DNA from: Streptomyces sp. NBC_01210
GTDB taxonomy: Bacteria; Actinomycetota; Actinomycetes; Streptomycetales; Streptomycetaceae
NCBI RefSeq assembly: GCF_036010325.1
Contig: NZ_CP108549.1
Span: 4,216,001 to 4,280,000, forward strand
Length of the DNA: 64,000 nt
Direction: 5' to 3'
Shown: positions 51,613 through 62,735 of the stretch, one piece after another
Position numbering within the stretch: position 1 is the stretch's first letter
Layout: the number at the start of each line of letters is the position of its first letter
Notes under the pieces: model-generated
Databases searched by the model: none
What the model was told of the DNA's origin: nothing
Seen by the model: only the letters and a program-made list of their open reading frames with translations
Made by a program: the position numbers and the translations under genes

Positions 51613-51652
51613 GTGTCGTGCCCGGCGCCCTACGGGGCGCCGGGCACGACAC
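51613..51652. terminator. 18-bp perfect hairpin between convergent genes
   Basis: Arms GTGTCGTGCCCGGCGCCC (51613-51630) and its exact complement (51635-51652) enclose a TACG loop. It lies between the convergent HelD-type and collagen-like genes and can serve both. Confidence 0.85.
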
Positions 51653-51705
51653 CTCATGTCAGGTTCCGACATACAGGGCATGCCGCCCGTCGGTACCCGC
51701 TCGCG

Positions 51706-52575
51706 CTAGGGGACGAACTGGTTCTTGACCAGCGTCCACGTTCCGTTGCAGTCGACGGTGGCTGCTTGGAACGCCGGGTCTGTCGTGCCCGGGGGAGGAT
51801 CGACGGCTTCGTCTCCACGATCGACGTCGCAGAGCGTCTCCCAGACCTCCCCGCTCGTGGTGATGACCTCGACGAACACCTGGTTGGGGGTTCTCTCGTC
51901 GATCGTGGCGTCGCAGGCGCCCTCGATCGTCACCGGCGGGTCACCGAGCGTGGTGATGTCCGTCCAGTCGAACGGGTCGACCTGGGGCGTGAGCCCCCTG
52001 GCCCCGACCCAGATTGTCCCGTCGTTGACAGCAGCGAAGACCTGCGTCTGCCCGTGAATGTTGGAGTTGATGCTGTGGCACGTCCCATCAGCACCATCAG
52101 CACCGGTCGGTCCGGTCCCACCCGTCGGCCCTGTGTTACCGGTCGGCCCTACGCCACCGGTCGGCCCGGTGTCACCGGTCGCCCCGTTGATCCCGTCAGC
52201 CCCGGTCGGTCCGGTCGGCCCGGTGTCACCGGTCGCCCCGTTGATCCCGTCAGCCCCGGTCGGTCCGGTCGGCCCGGTGTCACCGGTCGGGCCGGTCGGA
52301 CCCGTCGGCCCGCGGCGCCCGTCCTTTCCCTTCTTCCCGTCCTTCCCGTCCCGTCCTTCCTTACCGCGAAGTCCTCGAGGCCCGGGCTGGTCCATCGTGG
52401 TCGTCGGGGCATTCACTCCCGCAACGACACGGGACTGCCCCACGGCGGTGTGGGCGGCGGCCTGTACGGGTACCGAGGCCGCTCCCAGCGCGGCGGTCAG
52501 CAGCGCAAGCATGCTGCCGGTCACCAACTTCTTGCGAAGAAACGCGCGCGGCAAGCTCCTGTTACCAGGAATCAT
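51706..52575 (-). CDS. Secreted collagen-like protein
   Basis: The 289-residue protein starts at an ATG behind GGGAGAG. The signal peptide ([20 protein letters not shown], cleavage near PVQA) is followed by about 45 residues of linker and then roughly 30 Gly-X-Y triplets ([20 protein letters not shown] and similar), including two exact 54-bp tandem copies. A C-terminal globular domain with four cysteines follows ([24 protein letters not shown] and [17 protein letters not shown]). A Thr/Pro-rich collagen helix without hydroxylation is the expected fold. The role may be surface adhesion or spore-sheath-like structure, by inference. Confidence 0.88.
   Translation of the reverse strand: MIPGNRSLPRAFLRKKLVTGSMLALLTAALGAASVPVQAAAHTAVGQSRVVAGVNAPTTTMDQPGPRGLRGKEGRDGKDGKKGKDGRRGPTGPTGPTGDTGPTGPTGADGINGATGDTGPTGPTGADGINGATGDTGPTGGVGPTGNTGPTGGTGPTGADGADGTCHSINSNIHGQTQVFAAVNDGTIWVGARGLTPQVDPFDWTDITTLGDPPVTIEGACDATIDERTPNQVFVEVITTSGEVWETLCDVDRGDEAVDPPPGTTDPAFQAATVDCNGTWTLVKNQFVP
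52169..52276. repeat. 54-bp tandem repeats in the collagen-like domain
   Basis: Two exact copies (52169-52222, 52223-52276) and a partial third encode six Gly-X-Y triplets each, so copy-number change would lengthen the collagen helix in frame. Confidence 0.88.
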
Positions 52576-52726
52576 CCGACTCTCCCTTTGGTCCTTTGGT
52601 CCTTGGCGGAGACTTGTTGAACGTCGACCCGCTACTGCGTGGACAATCGGAGCAAGAGGGATAAATCTTGACCTTTCACCTCCGCGTATCACCTGCCCGG
52701 TCGAGGTATTTGCGCCGAAAGTGCAC

Positions 52727-52767
52727 CACACGCCGGAAAGGCTGAAAATCAGCCTTTCCGGCGTGTG
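52727..52767 (-). terminator. 19-bp perfect hairpin after cutC
   Basis: Arms CACACGCCGGAAAGGCTGA and TCAGCCTTTCCGGCGTGTG enclose an AAA loop, 26 nt downstream of the cutC stop on the minus strand. It separates cutC from the collagen-like gene. Confidence 0.85.
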
Positions 52768-52792
52768 AGCGGGGCCCGAGGCGGGCCCCGGT

Positions 52793-53491
52793 TCACCCGT
52801 CCAGCGCCTCCCGCCATTCCCGCACCGCCGGTGCCGCCACCGGGGCCGACCAGCCGCCCGGCCGCGCCGCGCCGCCGATATGGAACGCGTCCACGCCCGC
52901 CGACCGCAGCGCCGGCAAGTGGTCGAGGCGCAGGCCACCGCCGACCAGGATCTGCGGCTCGTAACCCGGTTCACCCCGTCGCGCCGCCTCCGCCAGCAGC
53001 GTCGGAAGCCCGGCGTCGACACCCTCGGCCGCGCCCGCGGTCAGATAGGTGTCCAGACCCGGCAAATCCGCCAACTGCTTGCGCAGCGCATCGCGGTCCG
53101 CCGCCCGGTCGATCGCCCGGTGGAACGTCCACCGGCAGCCGTTCAGCTCCGCCACCACCCGCTCCACCGCGACCAGATCGGGGTTGCCGTTCTCGTCCAG
53201 GAACCCGAGCACGAACTCCTCCGCACCCTCCGCCCGCAGCTCTCGCGCGGCCCGCACCAGCGCGTCCACGCCGCTCACGTCACCCGCGGCGAACCCGTCG
53301 GCGAGGCGCAGCATCACGCGCAGCGGGATGTCGACGGCCGCGCGGATCCGGGCGTATGTCTCCCGGGTCGGAGTCAGCCCGTCGGCCGCCATGTCGGTGA
53401 CGAGCTCGAGCCGGTCGGCCCCTCCGGACTGGGCGGCGACCGCGTCCTCCGTGTCGAGAGCGATCACCTCCAGGACTGCACGGTTGCTCAT
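52793..53491 (-). CDS. cutC: Copper homeostasis protein CutC
   Basis: The 232-residue (alpha/beta)8-barrel protein begins [20 protein letters not shown] with [20 protein letters not shown] typical of CutC. It continues [40 protein letters not shown] and a final IGGAARP. CutC was originally linked to copper tolerance, but its biochemical role is still unsettled. The ATG has GGGG upstream. Confidence 0.88.
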   Translation of the reverse strand: MSNRAVLEVIALDTEDAVAAQSGGADRLELVTDMAADGLTPTRETYARIRAAVDIPLRVMLRLADGFAAGDVSGVDALVRAARELRAEGAEEFVLGFLDENGNPDLVAVERVVAELNGCRWTFHRAIDRAADRDALRKQLADLPGLDTYLTAGAAEGVDAGLPTLLAEAARRGEPGYEPQILVGGGLRLDHLPALRSAGVDAFHIGGAARPGGWSAPVAAPAVREWREALDG

Positions 53492-53857
53492 GAAACCCCA
53501 TTCCTTCAGGGAGACGACTACGGCTCATACAGGTCTAGTCCAATCCCAGCCTAATACGCATGTACGACGAAGGCAGCTGCACCGCGCTTCCACGGGGCTT
53601 CCGCACAGGATCACCACGTGGCGCCGTATACGGCCTGGGGGTATATGGGTGACGCTGCTCGCCGTACACACCGATGAGGACGAGTCCGAAGTCCTGCGGC
53701 CGGCAGGCGCGTTGGAGCACGCGTCCGAGCATCCCGTCGCGCCGGAGGGCGCCAAGGACGAGGCCGTGGCCGCAGGCCGTACCGCGATCGTCGTTACCGT
53801 CACCGTCACCTGGGACGTTGCGGCTTCAAGTCGGCCCGGCGGATCCGTAGGTGCGGC
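53492..53857. other. Intergenic region between cutC and DUF6479
   Basis: No gene is firmly supported. A plus-strand frame from a GTG at about 53649 encodes LLAVHTDEDESEVLRPAGAL with codon bias like real genes, but it runs on through the antisense of DUF6479 and has no family I know, so it is not called. A GTATAC/GGGTATATGG stretch near 53625-53645 is unusual in GC. Confidence 0.35.
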
Positions 53858-54292
53858 TCAGCCGCCCGGGCCGCCGCTTCCGGACGCGCCGCCACTCCCG
53901 CCGGGGCCACCGCTTCCGCCCTGGCCACCGCTCCCGGACGCGCTGCCACTGTCCTCCCCGGGCGGAGGCGCGGCCTCGGGCTTCATGCTGGGGCTGTGCG
54001 TGCTGTGGGTCTTCATGTTGTACGGGAGGAGCCGCCCGCCGTCATGCGGGAAGTCGTCCTCGTCCGGCTCACGAACCTCTTCGATGTGCGTCGGATGGTC
54101 GGGCGGCTTCGGCTGCTCCTCGGGACGCGGCGGGACCCGCTGCTGATCCCGCCGTCTCCCGTCAAACCACATGGCGCCCGCCAGGAGCGCGATGAGGAAG
54201 ACTCCGAAGATGAAGGGCACGGCTCCCTTCAGCTGCTCAGCGACCGCGAGGTCGGAAACCGGGCTGTTCTGGGCGAGCATCAAGGCGTTCAT
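53858..54292 (-). CDS. DUF6479-type small membrane protein
   Basis: The 144-residue protein begins MNALMLAQNSPVSDLAVAEQ, has one membrane span VPFIFGVFLIALLAGAMWFD, then a charged region RRDQQRVPPRPEEQPKPPDH and a glycine/serine-rich repetitive C-terminus. This matches the DUF6479 family of single-span Streptomyces proteins. GGAGG lies eight bases before the ATG. Function unknown. The Gly/Ser tail is low complexity and may be disordered. Confidence 0.78.
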   Translation of the reverse strand: MNALMLAQNSPVSDLAVAEQLKGAVPFIFGVFLIALLAGAMWFDGRRRDQQRVPPRPEEQPKPPDHPTHIEEVREPDEDDFPHDGGRLLPYNMKTHSTHSPSMKPEAAPPPGEDSGSASGSGGQGGSGGPGGSGGASGSGGPGG

Positions 54293-54372
54293 AGGGTCTG
54301 CCTCCGCACACCACCGGAATGGCACACATGCCCTTTGCCCCATTGTCGCCCCTCCCCACCGTCACCACCGCT

Positions 54373-55026
54373 TCAGCCGAAGAAGACCAGCTCCTTCTCG
54401 TTCGCTCCGGTGAGCTCGTAGCGCGTGCCGGTCAGCGGGCGGCCTGCCAGCAGGCGGATCAGAGTCGGGGCCGCTCCGGTGTACGTGGCGGGGTCGGGGC
54501 TGTCCGCGCCGAGGACGATCGGGCCGTCCCGGCCGTCCAGCCGGGCCAGCAGCGGCATGGTCCTGCGGGCCCTGGTGAGCCCGGCCAGCAGCTCCAGCGC
54601 GTACCCGAGGCCCTCGCCCGCGTACGCTCCCGGCTCACCGAACGCCTCCCGTACGTCGCCGACGTGCACCCATTCGCCGAGTGCGATGCCGTCCAGCAGC
54701 CCATGCTCCGCCTTCGCGATGACCGGCCCGGCCTCGGTCATACCGCGCTCCAGCTCGTCCACGACACGGGAGTTGGACCACTCGGCCCGTTCGGCGATAT
54801 CGCGGTCATTGGACTCGGGGCTGAACACACCCTCCTCGAACCGCCCCTCCACCACCCGCATCAGCGCCGCGCCGCAGTGCGCGAGCACATGGCGCACGGT
54901 CCAGCCGGGACAGCAGGTACGGAGGGCGAAGTCCTCGTCGGGGCGGGCACGCAGCAGCGGGACAAGGGCGTCGCGCTCGGTGCGCAGCAGCCGGCCGGGA
55001 AGCTCGGGATCGCGTACAGATTCCAT
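54373..55026 (-). CDS. Mycothiol-dependent maleylpyruvate isomerase-like protein
   Basis: The 217-residue protein has a DinB/MDMPI N-terminal bundle: LVPLLRARPDEDFALRTCCP, WTVRHVLAHCGAALM and ERAEWSNSRVVDELERGMTE, with the C-terminal MDMPI_C-like half (ATYTGAAPTLIRLLAGRPLT). Family members catalyse mycothiol-dependent isomerisation or thiol transfer, and a metal site built from His residues is expected. The substrate is not known. Confidence 0.82.
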   Translation of the reverse strand: MESVRDPELPGRLLRTERDALVPLLRARPDEDFALRTCCPGWTVRHVLAHCGAALMRVVEGRFEEGVFSPESNDRDIAERAEWSNSRVVDELERGMTEAGPVIAKAEHGLLDGIALGEWVHVGDVREAFGEPGAYAGEGLGYALELLAGLTRARRTMPLLARLDGRDGPIVLGADSPDPATYTGAAPTLIRLLAGRPLTGTRYELTGANEKELVFFG

Positions 55027-55074
55027 GGCGCCCAGCCAACCGCATCCGAGGGGGCCCCGCTCTAGAGTCGCCCC

Positions 55075-55722
55075 ATGACCGACGACTTCGTGGACCTGCG
55101 CGCACGCTGGAACCGGACCCTCCTCGCCGCCCGCCACGGCGCCGGCGCACCGGACCCGCTGCCGTACGCCGAGAATCTGCTCTCGCGCTGGTCGGAGCCG
55201 CAGCGCCGCTACCACACGGTCGATCACCTGACGGCGGTGCTGAACCATATCGACGTACTGGAGGAGCACGCCGCGGATCCGGACCTGGTCCGCCTCGCGG
55301 CCTGGTTCCACGACGCGGTCTACCTCCCCGACCGCTCCGAGAACGAGGAACGCTCCGCCCACCTGGCGGAACGCGCCCTCACCGAGGCCGGGTTGATCCC
55401 CGCCGCCACCGCCGAGGTCGCCCGGCTGGTCCGCCTCACAGTCACCCACGCGCCTGAGATCGACGATCTGAACGGCGCGGTCCTGTGCGACGCGGACCTG
55501 GCCATCCTGGCGGCGCCGCCGGAGCCGTACGCCGCGTACAGCGCGGCCGTACGCGAGGAGTACGCCTTCGTCCCGGACGACGCCTTCCGCGCGGGCCGCG
55601 CGGCGGTGCTGCGCCAGTTGCTCGGCCTGCCGCGACTGTTCCGTACGCCGCACGGGGAGCGGGAGTGGGAGTCGCGTGCGCGGCACAACCTGGCGACAGA
55701 GCTGAAGCTGCTGGCGTCCTGA
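55075..55722 (+). CDS. HD-domain metal-dependent phosphohydrolase-like protein
   Basis: The 215-residue protein has the HD-superfamily pattern: RRYHTVDHL, LAAWFHDAVYLPDRSENEER and a third VTHAPEIDDLNGAVLCDADL. Together they supply the H...HD...D metal ligands. It resembles the predicted metal-dependent HD phosphohydrolases of streptomycetes that begin DDFVDLRARWNRTL. Substrate unknown. The start follows a CTAGAGT-type box with no ribosome-binding site, so probably leaderless. Confidence 0.85.
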   Translation: MTDDFVDLRARWNRTLLAARHGAGAPDPLPYAENLLSRWSEPQRRYHTVDHLTAVLNHIDVLEEHAADPDLVRLAAWFHDAVYLPDRSENEERSAHLAERALTEAGLIPAATAEVARLVRLTVTHAPEIDDLNGAVLCDADLAILAAPPEPYAAYSAAVREEYAFVPDDAFRAGRAAVLRQLLGLPRLFRTPHGEREWESRARHNLATELKLLAS

Positions 55723-55872
55723 CCCGCGTCCTCGACGTCCGGCGCGCGCGGAACGGCGCGCGCGGGAGCGCGTGCCGAGGTCTGATTCACCGCCTCCTGC
55801 TCGGAGATCACCCGATCGTGCGACGCCGACGCAAGCGGCCGGATTCGCCCGCCTGACTCGCGCCGGGCGCCC

Positions 55873-56139
55873 TCAAGCGGGGCGCCCCTTGCGTCTGCGC
55901 AGCCCCGCCTTCGTCAGCAGCACGACCACCTCGCGGCTGGACACCTCCACCGCGCCCGCCCCCACCGCGTCGGCATACCGGTGCGACGGCACGTCGTAGT
56001 GGTCCCGCTCGAAGGCCCGCGGCGGGCAGCCGATCGATGCCGCGAACGCGTGCAGCTCCTCGTACGAGACATCGCTGACCAGGTGCGACCACAGCCGGCC
56101 GTGGCCCGGCCAGGTCGGCGGGTCGATGTACACCGTCAC
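55873..56139 (-). CDS. DUF4031 protein
   Basis: The 88-residue protein starts at a GTG and begins VTVYIDPPTWPGHGRLWSHL, the diagnostic phrase of DUF4031. It continues HAFAASIGCPPRAFERDHYD, VPSHRYADAVGAGAVEVSSR and a basic RRRKGRPA tail. It is 4 bp overlapping with the upstream gene. Function unknown, though a nucleotide-related role has been suggested for related folds. Confidence 0.85.
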   Translation of the reverse strand: MTVYIDPPTWPGHGRLWSHLVSDVSYEELHAFAASIGCPPRAFERDHYDVPSHRYADAVGAGAVEVSSREVVVLLTKAGLRRRKGRPA

Positions 56140-56492
56140 GAGAGGCCGCCGACCGGCGCCACCACGACGCCCGCCTTCGCGCAGACCCAGTGCGGGTCCG
56201 GGCCCAGCTCCGGTTCGACGTCCAGCGCGTGCGGGTCGCCGGCGTCGCAGACCGGGCACAGCGGCCATCTTCCGTGCCGCTCGAGCAGCGCGTCCTGGAC
56301 GTCCTGGGCCACCAGGCCGGCGATGTACTCGACGCCCTCCGGCCACTGCTCGACCCACCAACGGCGGTGCGTCACCGCGTCCTCGACCAGCGAGACGACC
56401 GCCGCGTCGGCCACATCGCGGGCGGCCAGGTCGGCGAGGACCAGCGCACGCGCCGCGTGCAGGGCCTGCTCGAGTGGGTTCGCGTCGTCCAT
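56136..56492 (-). CDS. Hypothetical protein coupled to DUF4031
   Basis: The 118-residue protein starts MDDANPLEQALHAARALVLA. It has RRWWVEQWPEGVEYIAGLVA in the middle and a C-terminal CPVCDAGDPHALDVEPELGP with a second cysteine in HWVCAKAG, suggestive of a zinc-binding knuckle. The ATGA-style overlap with the DUF4031 gene indicates a common function. Unknown family. Confidence 0.7.
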   Translation of the reverse strand: MDDANPLEQALHAARALVLADLAARDVADAAVVSLVEDAVTHRRWWVEQWPEGVEYIAGLVAQDVQDALLERHGRWPLCPVCDAGDPHALDVEPELGPDPHWVCAKAGVVVAPVGGLS

Positions 56493-56572
56493 GAAGCCAT
56501 TGTCACCCCACCCACTGCGCTGCCGGCCGGCGGTCCACTCCCGGCCGCCGGTCCACCCCGGACCAAAGGGGG

Positions 56573-56635
56573 TTGACGACAAAGGAATTCCGAAAATATC
56601 TTTCAAGGGTGACCAATCCAGTGAAGGAAATTTTC
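56573..56635 (+). promoter_or_regulatory. RpiR operon promoter with palindromic sites
   Basis: TTGACG (56573-56578) and TATCTT (56597-56602), spacer 18 bp, form a good housekeeping promoter directly before the RpiR GTG. Three AT-rich palindromes overlap it: GGAATTCC (56584-56591), GAAAATATCTTTC (56592-56604) and GAAATTTTC (56627-56635). They are likely RpiR operators. Confidence 0.55.
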
Positions 56636-57526
56636 AGCGTCGACGCTCCGCCCGCCCCCGCCGCCCTCGCGGCCAAGGTCCGGACCCTCGCGCCGTCCAT
56701 GACCCGCTCCATGCAGCGGGTCGCCGAAGCCGTCGCCGACGACCCGGCCGGCTGCGCGGCCCTCACGGTCACCGGCCTCGCCGAGCTCACCGGCACCAGC
56801 GAGGCCACCGTGGTCCGCACCGCCCGGCTCCTCGGCTATCCCGGCTACCGCGACCTGCGCCTCGCGCTTGCCGGGCTCGCCGCCCACCAGCAGTCCGGCC
56901 GCGCGCCCGCCGTCACCGCCGACATCGCCGTCGACGACCCCATCGCGGACGTCGTCGCCAAGCTCGCGTACGACGAGCAACAGACCCTCGCCGACACGGC
57001 CGCGGGGCTCGACACCGTACAGCTGGGCGCCGCCGTGGCCGCCGCCGCGACCGCCCGCCGTATAGACATCTACGGCGTCGGCGCGTCCTCCCTCGTCGGC
57101 ATGGACCTCGCCCAGAAGCTGCTGCGCATCGGCCTGATCGCGCACGCCCATACCGATCCGCACCTCGCCGTCACCAACGCCGTGCAGCTCCGCTCCGGCG
57201 ATGTCGCCATCGCCATCACCCACTCCGGCTCCACCGGCGATGTCATCGAGCCGCTGCGCGTCGCCTTCGACCGGGGTGCGACGACGGTCGCGATCACCGG
57301 CCGCCCGGACGGGCCCGTATCGCAGTACGCCGACCATGTGCTGACCACCTCCACCGCCCGCGAGAGCGAGCTGCGGCCGGCCGCGATGTCGTCCCGCACC
57401 AGCCAACTACTCGTAGTGGACTGCCTGTTCATAGGCGTGGCGCAGCGCACGTACGAGACGGCGGCCCCTGCCCTGGCCGCTTCGTACGAGGCGCTCGCCC
57501 ACCGGCACAGCCCCCGCACCCGCTGA
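56609..57526 (+). CDS. MurR/RpiR-family regulator (SIS domain)
   Basis: The 305-residue protein has an N-terminal RpiR helix-turn-helix (VRTLAPSMTRSMQRVAEAVA, LAELTGTSEATVVRTARLLG). A SIS sugar-phosphate-binding domain follows (RRIDIYGVGASSLVGMDLAQ, GDVAIAITHSGSTGDVIEPL). A GTG start at 56609 gives VTNPVKEIFSV. It is the first gene of a murQ-PTS operon and should repress it until N-acetylmuramate 6-phosphate binds the SIS domain, by analogy with E. coli MurR. Confidence 0.87.
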   Translation: MTNPVKEIFSVDAPPAPAALAAKVRTLAPSMTRSMQRVAEAVADDPAGCAALTVTGLAELTGTSEATVVRTARLLGYPGYRDLRLALAGLAAHQQSGRAPAVTADIAVDDPIADVVAKLAYDEQQTLADTAAGLDTVQLGAAVAAAATARRIDIYGVGASSLVGMDLAQKLLRIGLIAHAHTDPHLAVTNAVQLRSGDVAIAITHSGSTGDVIEPLRVAFDRGATTVAITGRPDGPVSQYADHVLTTSTARESELRPAAMSSRTSQLLVVDCLFIGVAQRTYETAAPALAASYEALAHRHSPRTR

Positions 57527-57579
57527 GCACTCCGATCACCCCCCTCCCCCCACGGACCGAGAAAGCTGAGCCGCTCTTC

Positions 57580-58509
57580 ATGACCTTCTCCTACGGTGAA
57601 CTCCGCGCCGAGCTGGCCACCCTCACCACTGAGGCGTTCCGGCCCGAACTCGCCGAGATCGACCGGCTCCCCACCCTCGAGATCGCCCGGATCATGAACG
57701 GCGAGGACGAATCCGTCCCCGCCGCCGTCGCCGCGCAGCTGCCGCGGATCGCCGCCGCGATCGACGACACCGCCGAGCGGATGTCCCGCGGCGGCCGGCT
57801 GGTCTACGCGGGCGCCGGCACGGCGGGGCGCCTCGGCGTACTCGACGCGAGCGAGTGCCCGCCCACCTTCAACACCGACCCGACCGAGGTCGTGGGCCTG
57901 ATCGCGGGCGGCCCGTCCGCCATGGTCAAGGCGGTCGAGGGTGCCGAGGACAGCAAGGAGCTGGCCGCCGCCGACCTGGACGCGCTGAAGCTGACCGCGG
58001 ACGACACGGTGGTCGGGATCTCCGCCTCGGGCCGTACCCCGTACGCGATCGGCGCAGTCGAGCACGCCCGCTCCATCGGAGCGCTCACCATCGGCCTGTC
58101 CTGCAACGCGGACAGCGCACTCGGCGCGGCCGCCGACCACGGCATCGAGATCGTCGTCGGCCCCGAACTGCTCACCGGCTCCACCCGGTTGAAAGCCGGT
58201 ACGGCGCAGAAGCTGGTCCTCAACATGATTTCGACGATCACGATGATCCGGCTCGGCAAGACATACGGGAATCTGATGGTGGACGTCCGCGCCTCCAACG
58301 AGAAGCTGCGCGCCCGCTCCCGCCGGATCGTCGCGCTGGCCACCGGCGCGTCGGACGAGGAGATCGAGGCCGCCCTCGCCGCGACCGACGGCGAGGTGAA
58401 GAACGCCATCCTCACCATCCTCGGCTCGGTCGACGGCCCCACCGCCGCACGGCTCCTGACCGAGAGCAAGGGCCATCTGCGCGCGGCACTGCAGTCCGCC
58501 CGCCGGTAA
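57580..58509 (+). CDS. murQ: N-acetylmuramic acid 6-phosphate etherase
   Basis: The 309-residue SIS-domain enzyme shows the MurQ signature GRLVYAGAGTAGRLGVLDAS followed by ECPPTFN (catalytic Glu in DASE). It also has LIAGGPSAMVKAVEGAEDS, TVVGISASGRTPY and the second acidic segment TGSTRLKAGTAQKLVLNMIS. It cleaves the lactyl ether of MurNAc-6-P to GlcNAc-6-P and lactate during peptidoglycan recycling. It lies between the regulator and the PTS gene. Confidence 0.93.
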   Translation: MTFSYGELRAELATLTTEAFRPELAEIDRLPTLEIARIMNGEDESVPAAVAAQLPRIAAAIDDTAERMSRGGRLVYAGAGTAGRLGVLDASECPPTFNTDPTEVVGLIAGGPSAMVKAVEGAEDSKELAAADLDALKLTADDTVVGISASGRTPYAIGAVEHARSIGALTIGLSCNADSALGAAADHGIEIVVGPELLTGSTRLKAGTAQKLVLNMISTITMIRLGKTYGNLMVDVRASNEKLRARSRRIVALATGASDEEIEAALAATDGEVKNAILTILGSVDGPTAARLLTESKGHLRAALQSARR

Positions 58510-58550
58510 CCACCGACTGAACGTCCCCCCACAGCAAGGCACTCCGCACC

Positions 58551-60095
58551 ATGGCAACAGACGCCCCCAACGCTCCTGACGCCCCCAACACCCCGGACGG
58601 CCCGGACGCCCTCAACGGCCCCAACGGCCCGGACAAGAACAGCGCCGTCGCCGCCGCCATCCTCCCCCTGGTCGGCGGCGCCCGGAACATCACCAGCGTC
58701 GCGCACTGCATGACCCGCCTCCGCCTCGGGCTGCGCGACTCCTCCCTCGTACAGGAAGAGGCGCTGAAGGCGCTTCCCGCGGTCATGGGCGTGGTCGAGG
58801 ACGACACGTACCAGATCGTGCTCGGCCCGGGCACGGTCGCCCGGGTCACCCCGGAGTTCGAGGCGCTCGTGGCAGCGGCCCCCAGGACCGCCGATGAGCT
58901 GGCCGACCGGGGCGCCGCCATCAAGGCGGCCCGGAGGGCGAAGAATTCGACGCCCTTCAAGCTCTTCCTGCGCCGTATCGCGAACATCTTTGTCCCGCTG
59001 ATCCCGGCCCTCATCGGCTGCGGCATCATCGCCGGCCTCAACGGCCTGCTGGCCAACCTCGGTTGGGCCCCGGCCGTGGTGCCCGCGCTCGCCGCGACGG
59101 CCTCCGGTTTCATGTCGCTGATCGCGGTCTTCGTCGGCTACAACACCGCGAAGGAGTTCGGCGGTACGCCGGTCCTGGGCGGCGCGGTCGCCGCGATCAT
59201 CGTCTTCCCGGGCGTAGCGAAGATCACCGCCTTCGGTGTCCATCTCTCCCCCGGCCAGGGCGGCGTCCTGGGCGCCCTCGGCGCGGCGGCGCTCGCGGTG
59301 TACGTGGAGAAGTGGTGCCGCCGCTGGGTGCCGGAGGCCCTGGACGTCCTGGTCACGCCGACCCTCACGGTCCTCGTCGCCGGCCTGGTGACTCTCTTCG
59401 GCCTGATGTTCGTGGCCGGTGAGATCTCCACCGCGATCGGCGAGTTCGCGAACTGGCTGCTGGCAGGCGGCGGCGCGGCCGCGGGCTTCGTCCTCGGCGG
59501 TCTCTTCCTGCCGCTGGTGATGCTGGGCCTGCACCAGGCGCTGATCCCGATCCACACCACGCTCATCGAGCAGCAGAGCTATACGGTCCTGCTCCCGATC
59601 CTCGCGATGGCGGGCGCCGGGCAGGTGGGCGCGGCGGCCGCGGTCTACGTCCGGCTGCCCCGCAACACCTCGATCCGCAGCACCATCAAGTCCGCGCTCC
59701 CGGCGGGCTTTCTGGGCGTCGGCGAGCCGCTGATCTACGGCGTCTCGCTCCCGCTGGGCCGACCGTTCATCACGGCCTGCGTCGGCGGCGCGTTCGGCGG
59801 CGGCTTCGTCGGCCTGTTCAACATGCTGGGCGACAAGGTCGGCTCCACGGCGATCGGCCCCTCGGGCTGGGCGCTGTTCCCACTGCTCGACGGCAACAAG
59901 GGCCTGGGCGAGACGATCGGGGTCTACGCGGCCGGGCTGCTGGTCGGTTACGTCGTCGGCTTCCTGGCCACGTACTGGTTCGGCTTCACCGAGCCGATGC
60001 TCAAGGAGCTCAACGTGGACGGAGAAGCCTCTACGCCCGTGGCCTCCGACGCGACGTCGGCCGCCGCCGCGAAGGAACAGGCCGCCCGGGTCTGA
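58551..60095 (+). CDS. PTS EIIBC component, N-acetylmuramic acid type
   Basis: The 514-residue fusion begins with a Pro/Asn/Asp repeat tail (residues 1-28). An EIIB domain follows, with the phosphorylated cysteine C53 in [13 protein letters not shown]. The EIIC transporter has about ten membrane segments ([46 protein letters not shown]). There is no EIIA, which is normal for MurP-type systems that borrow EIIA-Glc. Position after murQ points to MurNAc uptake with phosphorylation. Confidence 0.9.
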   Translation: MATDAPNAPDAPNTPDGPDALNGPNGPDKNSAVAAAILPLVGGARNITSVAHCMTRLRLGLRDSSLVQEEALKALPAVMGVVEDDTYQIVLGPGTVARVTPEFEALVAAAPRTADELADRGAAIKAARRAKNSTPFKLFLRRIANIFVPLIPALIGCGIIAGLNGLLANLGWAPAVVPALAATASGFMSLIAVFVGYNTAKEFGGTPVLGGAVAAIIVFPGVAKITAFGVHLSPGQGGVLGALGAAALAVYVEKWCRRWVPEALDVLVTPTLTVLVAGLVTLFGLMFVAGEISTAIGEFANWLLAGGGAAAGFVLGGLFLPLVMLGLHQALIPIHTTLIEQQSYTVLLPILAMAGAGQVGAAAAVYVRLPRNTSIRSTIKSALPAGFLGVGEPLIYGVSLPLGRPFITACVGGAFGGGFVGLFNMLGDKVGSTAIGPSGWALFPLLDGNKGLGETIGVYAAGLLVGYVVGFLATYWFGFTEPMLKELNVDGEASTPVASDATSAAAAKEQAARV

Positions 60096-60116
60096 CACAT
60101 CTGGCGAGGCTCCTGT

Positions 60117-60231
60117 TGGGGCTCCGCCCCAAGTCCCGCTCCTCAAACGCCGGAGGGGCTGTTGTTCAAGCCCGTCCGGCGATTGAGGACACGGCCGAAG
60201 GCCGTACGGGGGCCTGGGGGCGCAGCCCCCC
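60117..60231. repeat. Streptomyces-type intergenic palindromic element
   Basis: It begins with GGGGCTCCGCCCC. The near-perfect inverted repeat CCTCAAACGCCGGAGGGGCT (60141-60160) / AGCCCGTCCGGCGATTGAGG (60169-60188), 18 of 20 matching, follows, then a GGGGGCCTGGGGGCGCAGCCCCC stem-like tail. This composition recurs widely in Streptomyces genomes between genes. Confidence 0.8.
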
Positions 60232-60325
60232 CCGCCTGCTCCTTGATGCCTGCCCCATGCCCACCGACCCGGCGGACCGGGGCGCCCGTCGCGCCCACGC
60301 CTGCCGGGGATGTCAGGATGGTCCT

Positions 60326-60823
60326 ATGACGACCAAGGTCTACTTCGACATCACCATCAATGACGCCCCCGCCGGGCGGATCAACTTCAACCTGTACGAC
60401 GACGTCGTTCCCAAGACGGCAGAGAACTTCCGCGCGCTCGCCACCGGCGAGAAGGGGTTCGGCTACGAGGGGTCCTCCTTCCACCGCGTCATCCCCGACT
60501 TCATGCTGCAGGGCGGCGACTTCACCCGCGGTGACGGCACGGGCGGCAAGAGCATCTACGGCGAGAAGTTCGCCGACGAGAACTTCAAGCTCACGCACAA
60601 CAGGCCGGGCCTGCTCTCGATGGCCAACGCCGGTCCGAACAGCAACGGCTCCCAGTTCTTCATCACCACCGTGCTGACGCCGTGGCTGGACGGCAAGCAC
60701 GTCGTGTTCGGCGAGGTCGCCGACGAGGACAGCATGGCCCTGGTCAAGAAGATCGAGAGCTACGGATCGCAGAGTGGCCGGACCAAGGCCAAGATCACCA
60801 TCTCCGGCTCCGGCGTCGCCTGA
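60326..60823 (+). CDS. ppiA: Cyclophilin-type peptidyl-prolyl isomerase
   Basis: The 165-residue cyclophilin begins [20 protein letters not shown]. It carries the PPIase signature [20 protein letters not shown] (catalytic Arg in FHR) and [11 protein letters not shown], plus the conserved KHVVFGEV. No signal peptide, so cytoplasmic. It accelerates cis/trans isomerisation of prolyl bonds during folding, and lies next to groEL2. Confidence 0.93.
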   Translation: MTTKVYFDITINDAPAGRINFNLYDDVVPKTAENFRALATGEKGFGYEGSSFHRVIPDFMLQGGDFTRGDGTGGKSIYGEKFADENFKLTHNRPGLLSMANAGPNSNGSQFFITTVLTPWLDGKHVVFGEVADEDSMALVKKIESYGSQSGRTKAKITISGSGVA

Positions 60824-60886
60824 CGAACCTGCGGGACCTGAGCGGCCGAGAGGTCCGGGTCCCCGCGTGACCACACGCTGAAACGC

Positions 60887-60923
60887 CCGAAGGCGGCACC
60901 CCTGTCAGGGATGCCGCCTTCGG
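60887..60923. terminator. Bidirectional hairpin between ppiA and groEL2
   Basis: Arms CCGAAGGCGGCA and TGCCGCCTTCGG form a perfect 12-bp stem, and the 13-nt loop contains an inner CCCTG/CAGGG stem. It is placed between convergent stop codons. Confidence 0.8.
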
Positions 60924-60952
60924 TTGCGTAACCGGGCTTACTGAGCCGAGGC

Positions 60953-62726
<1,774 letters not shown>

Positions 62727-62735
62727 CGCCAATGA

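Noticed and set aside
53649-54146. Plus-strand frame TLLAVHTDEDESEVLRPAGA
   Set aside because: First part has plausible codon bias, but the frame continues as Pro-rich antisense of DUF6479 and no start signal or family is seen.
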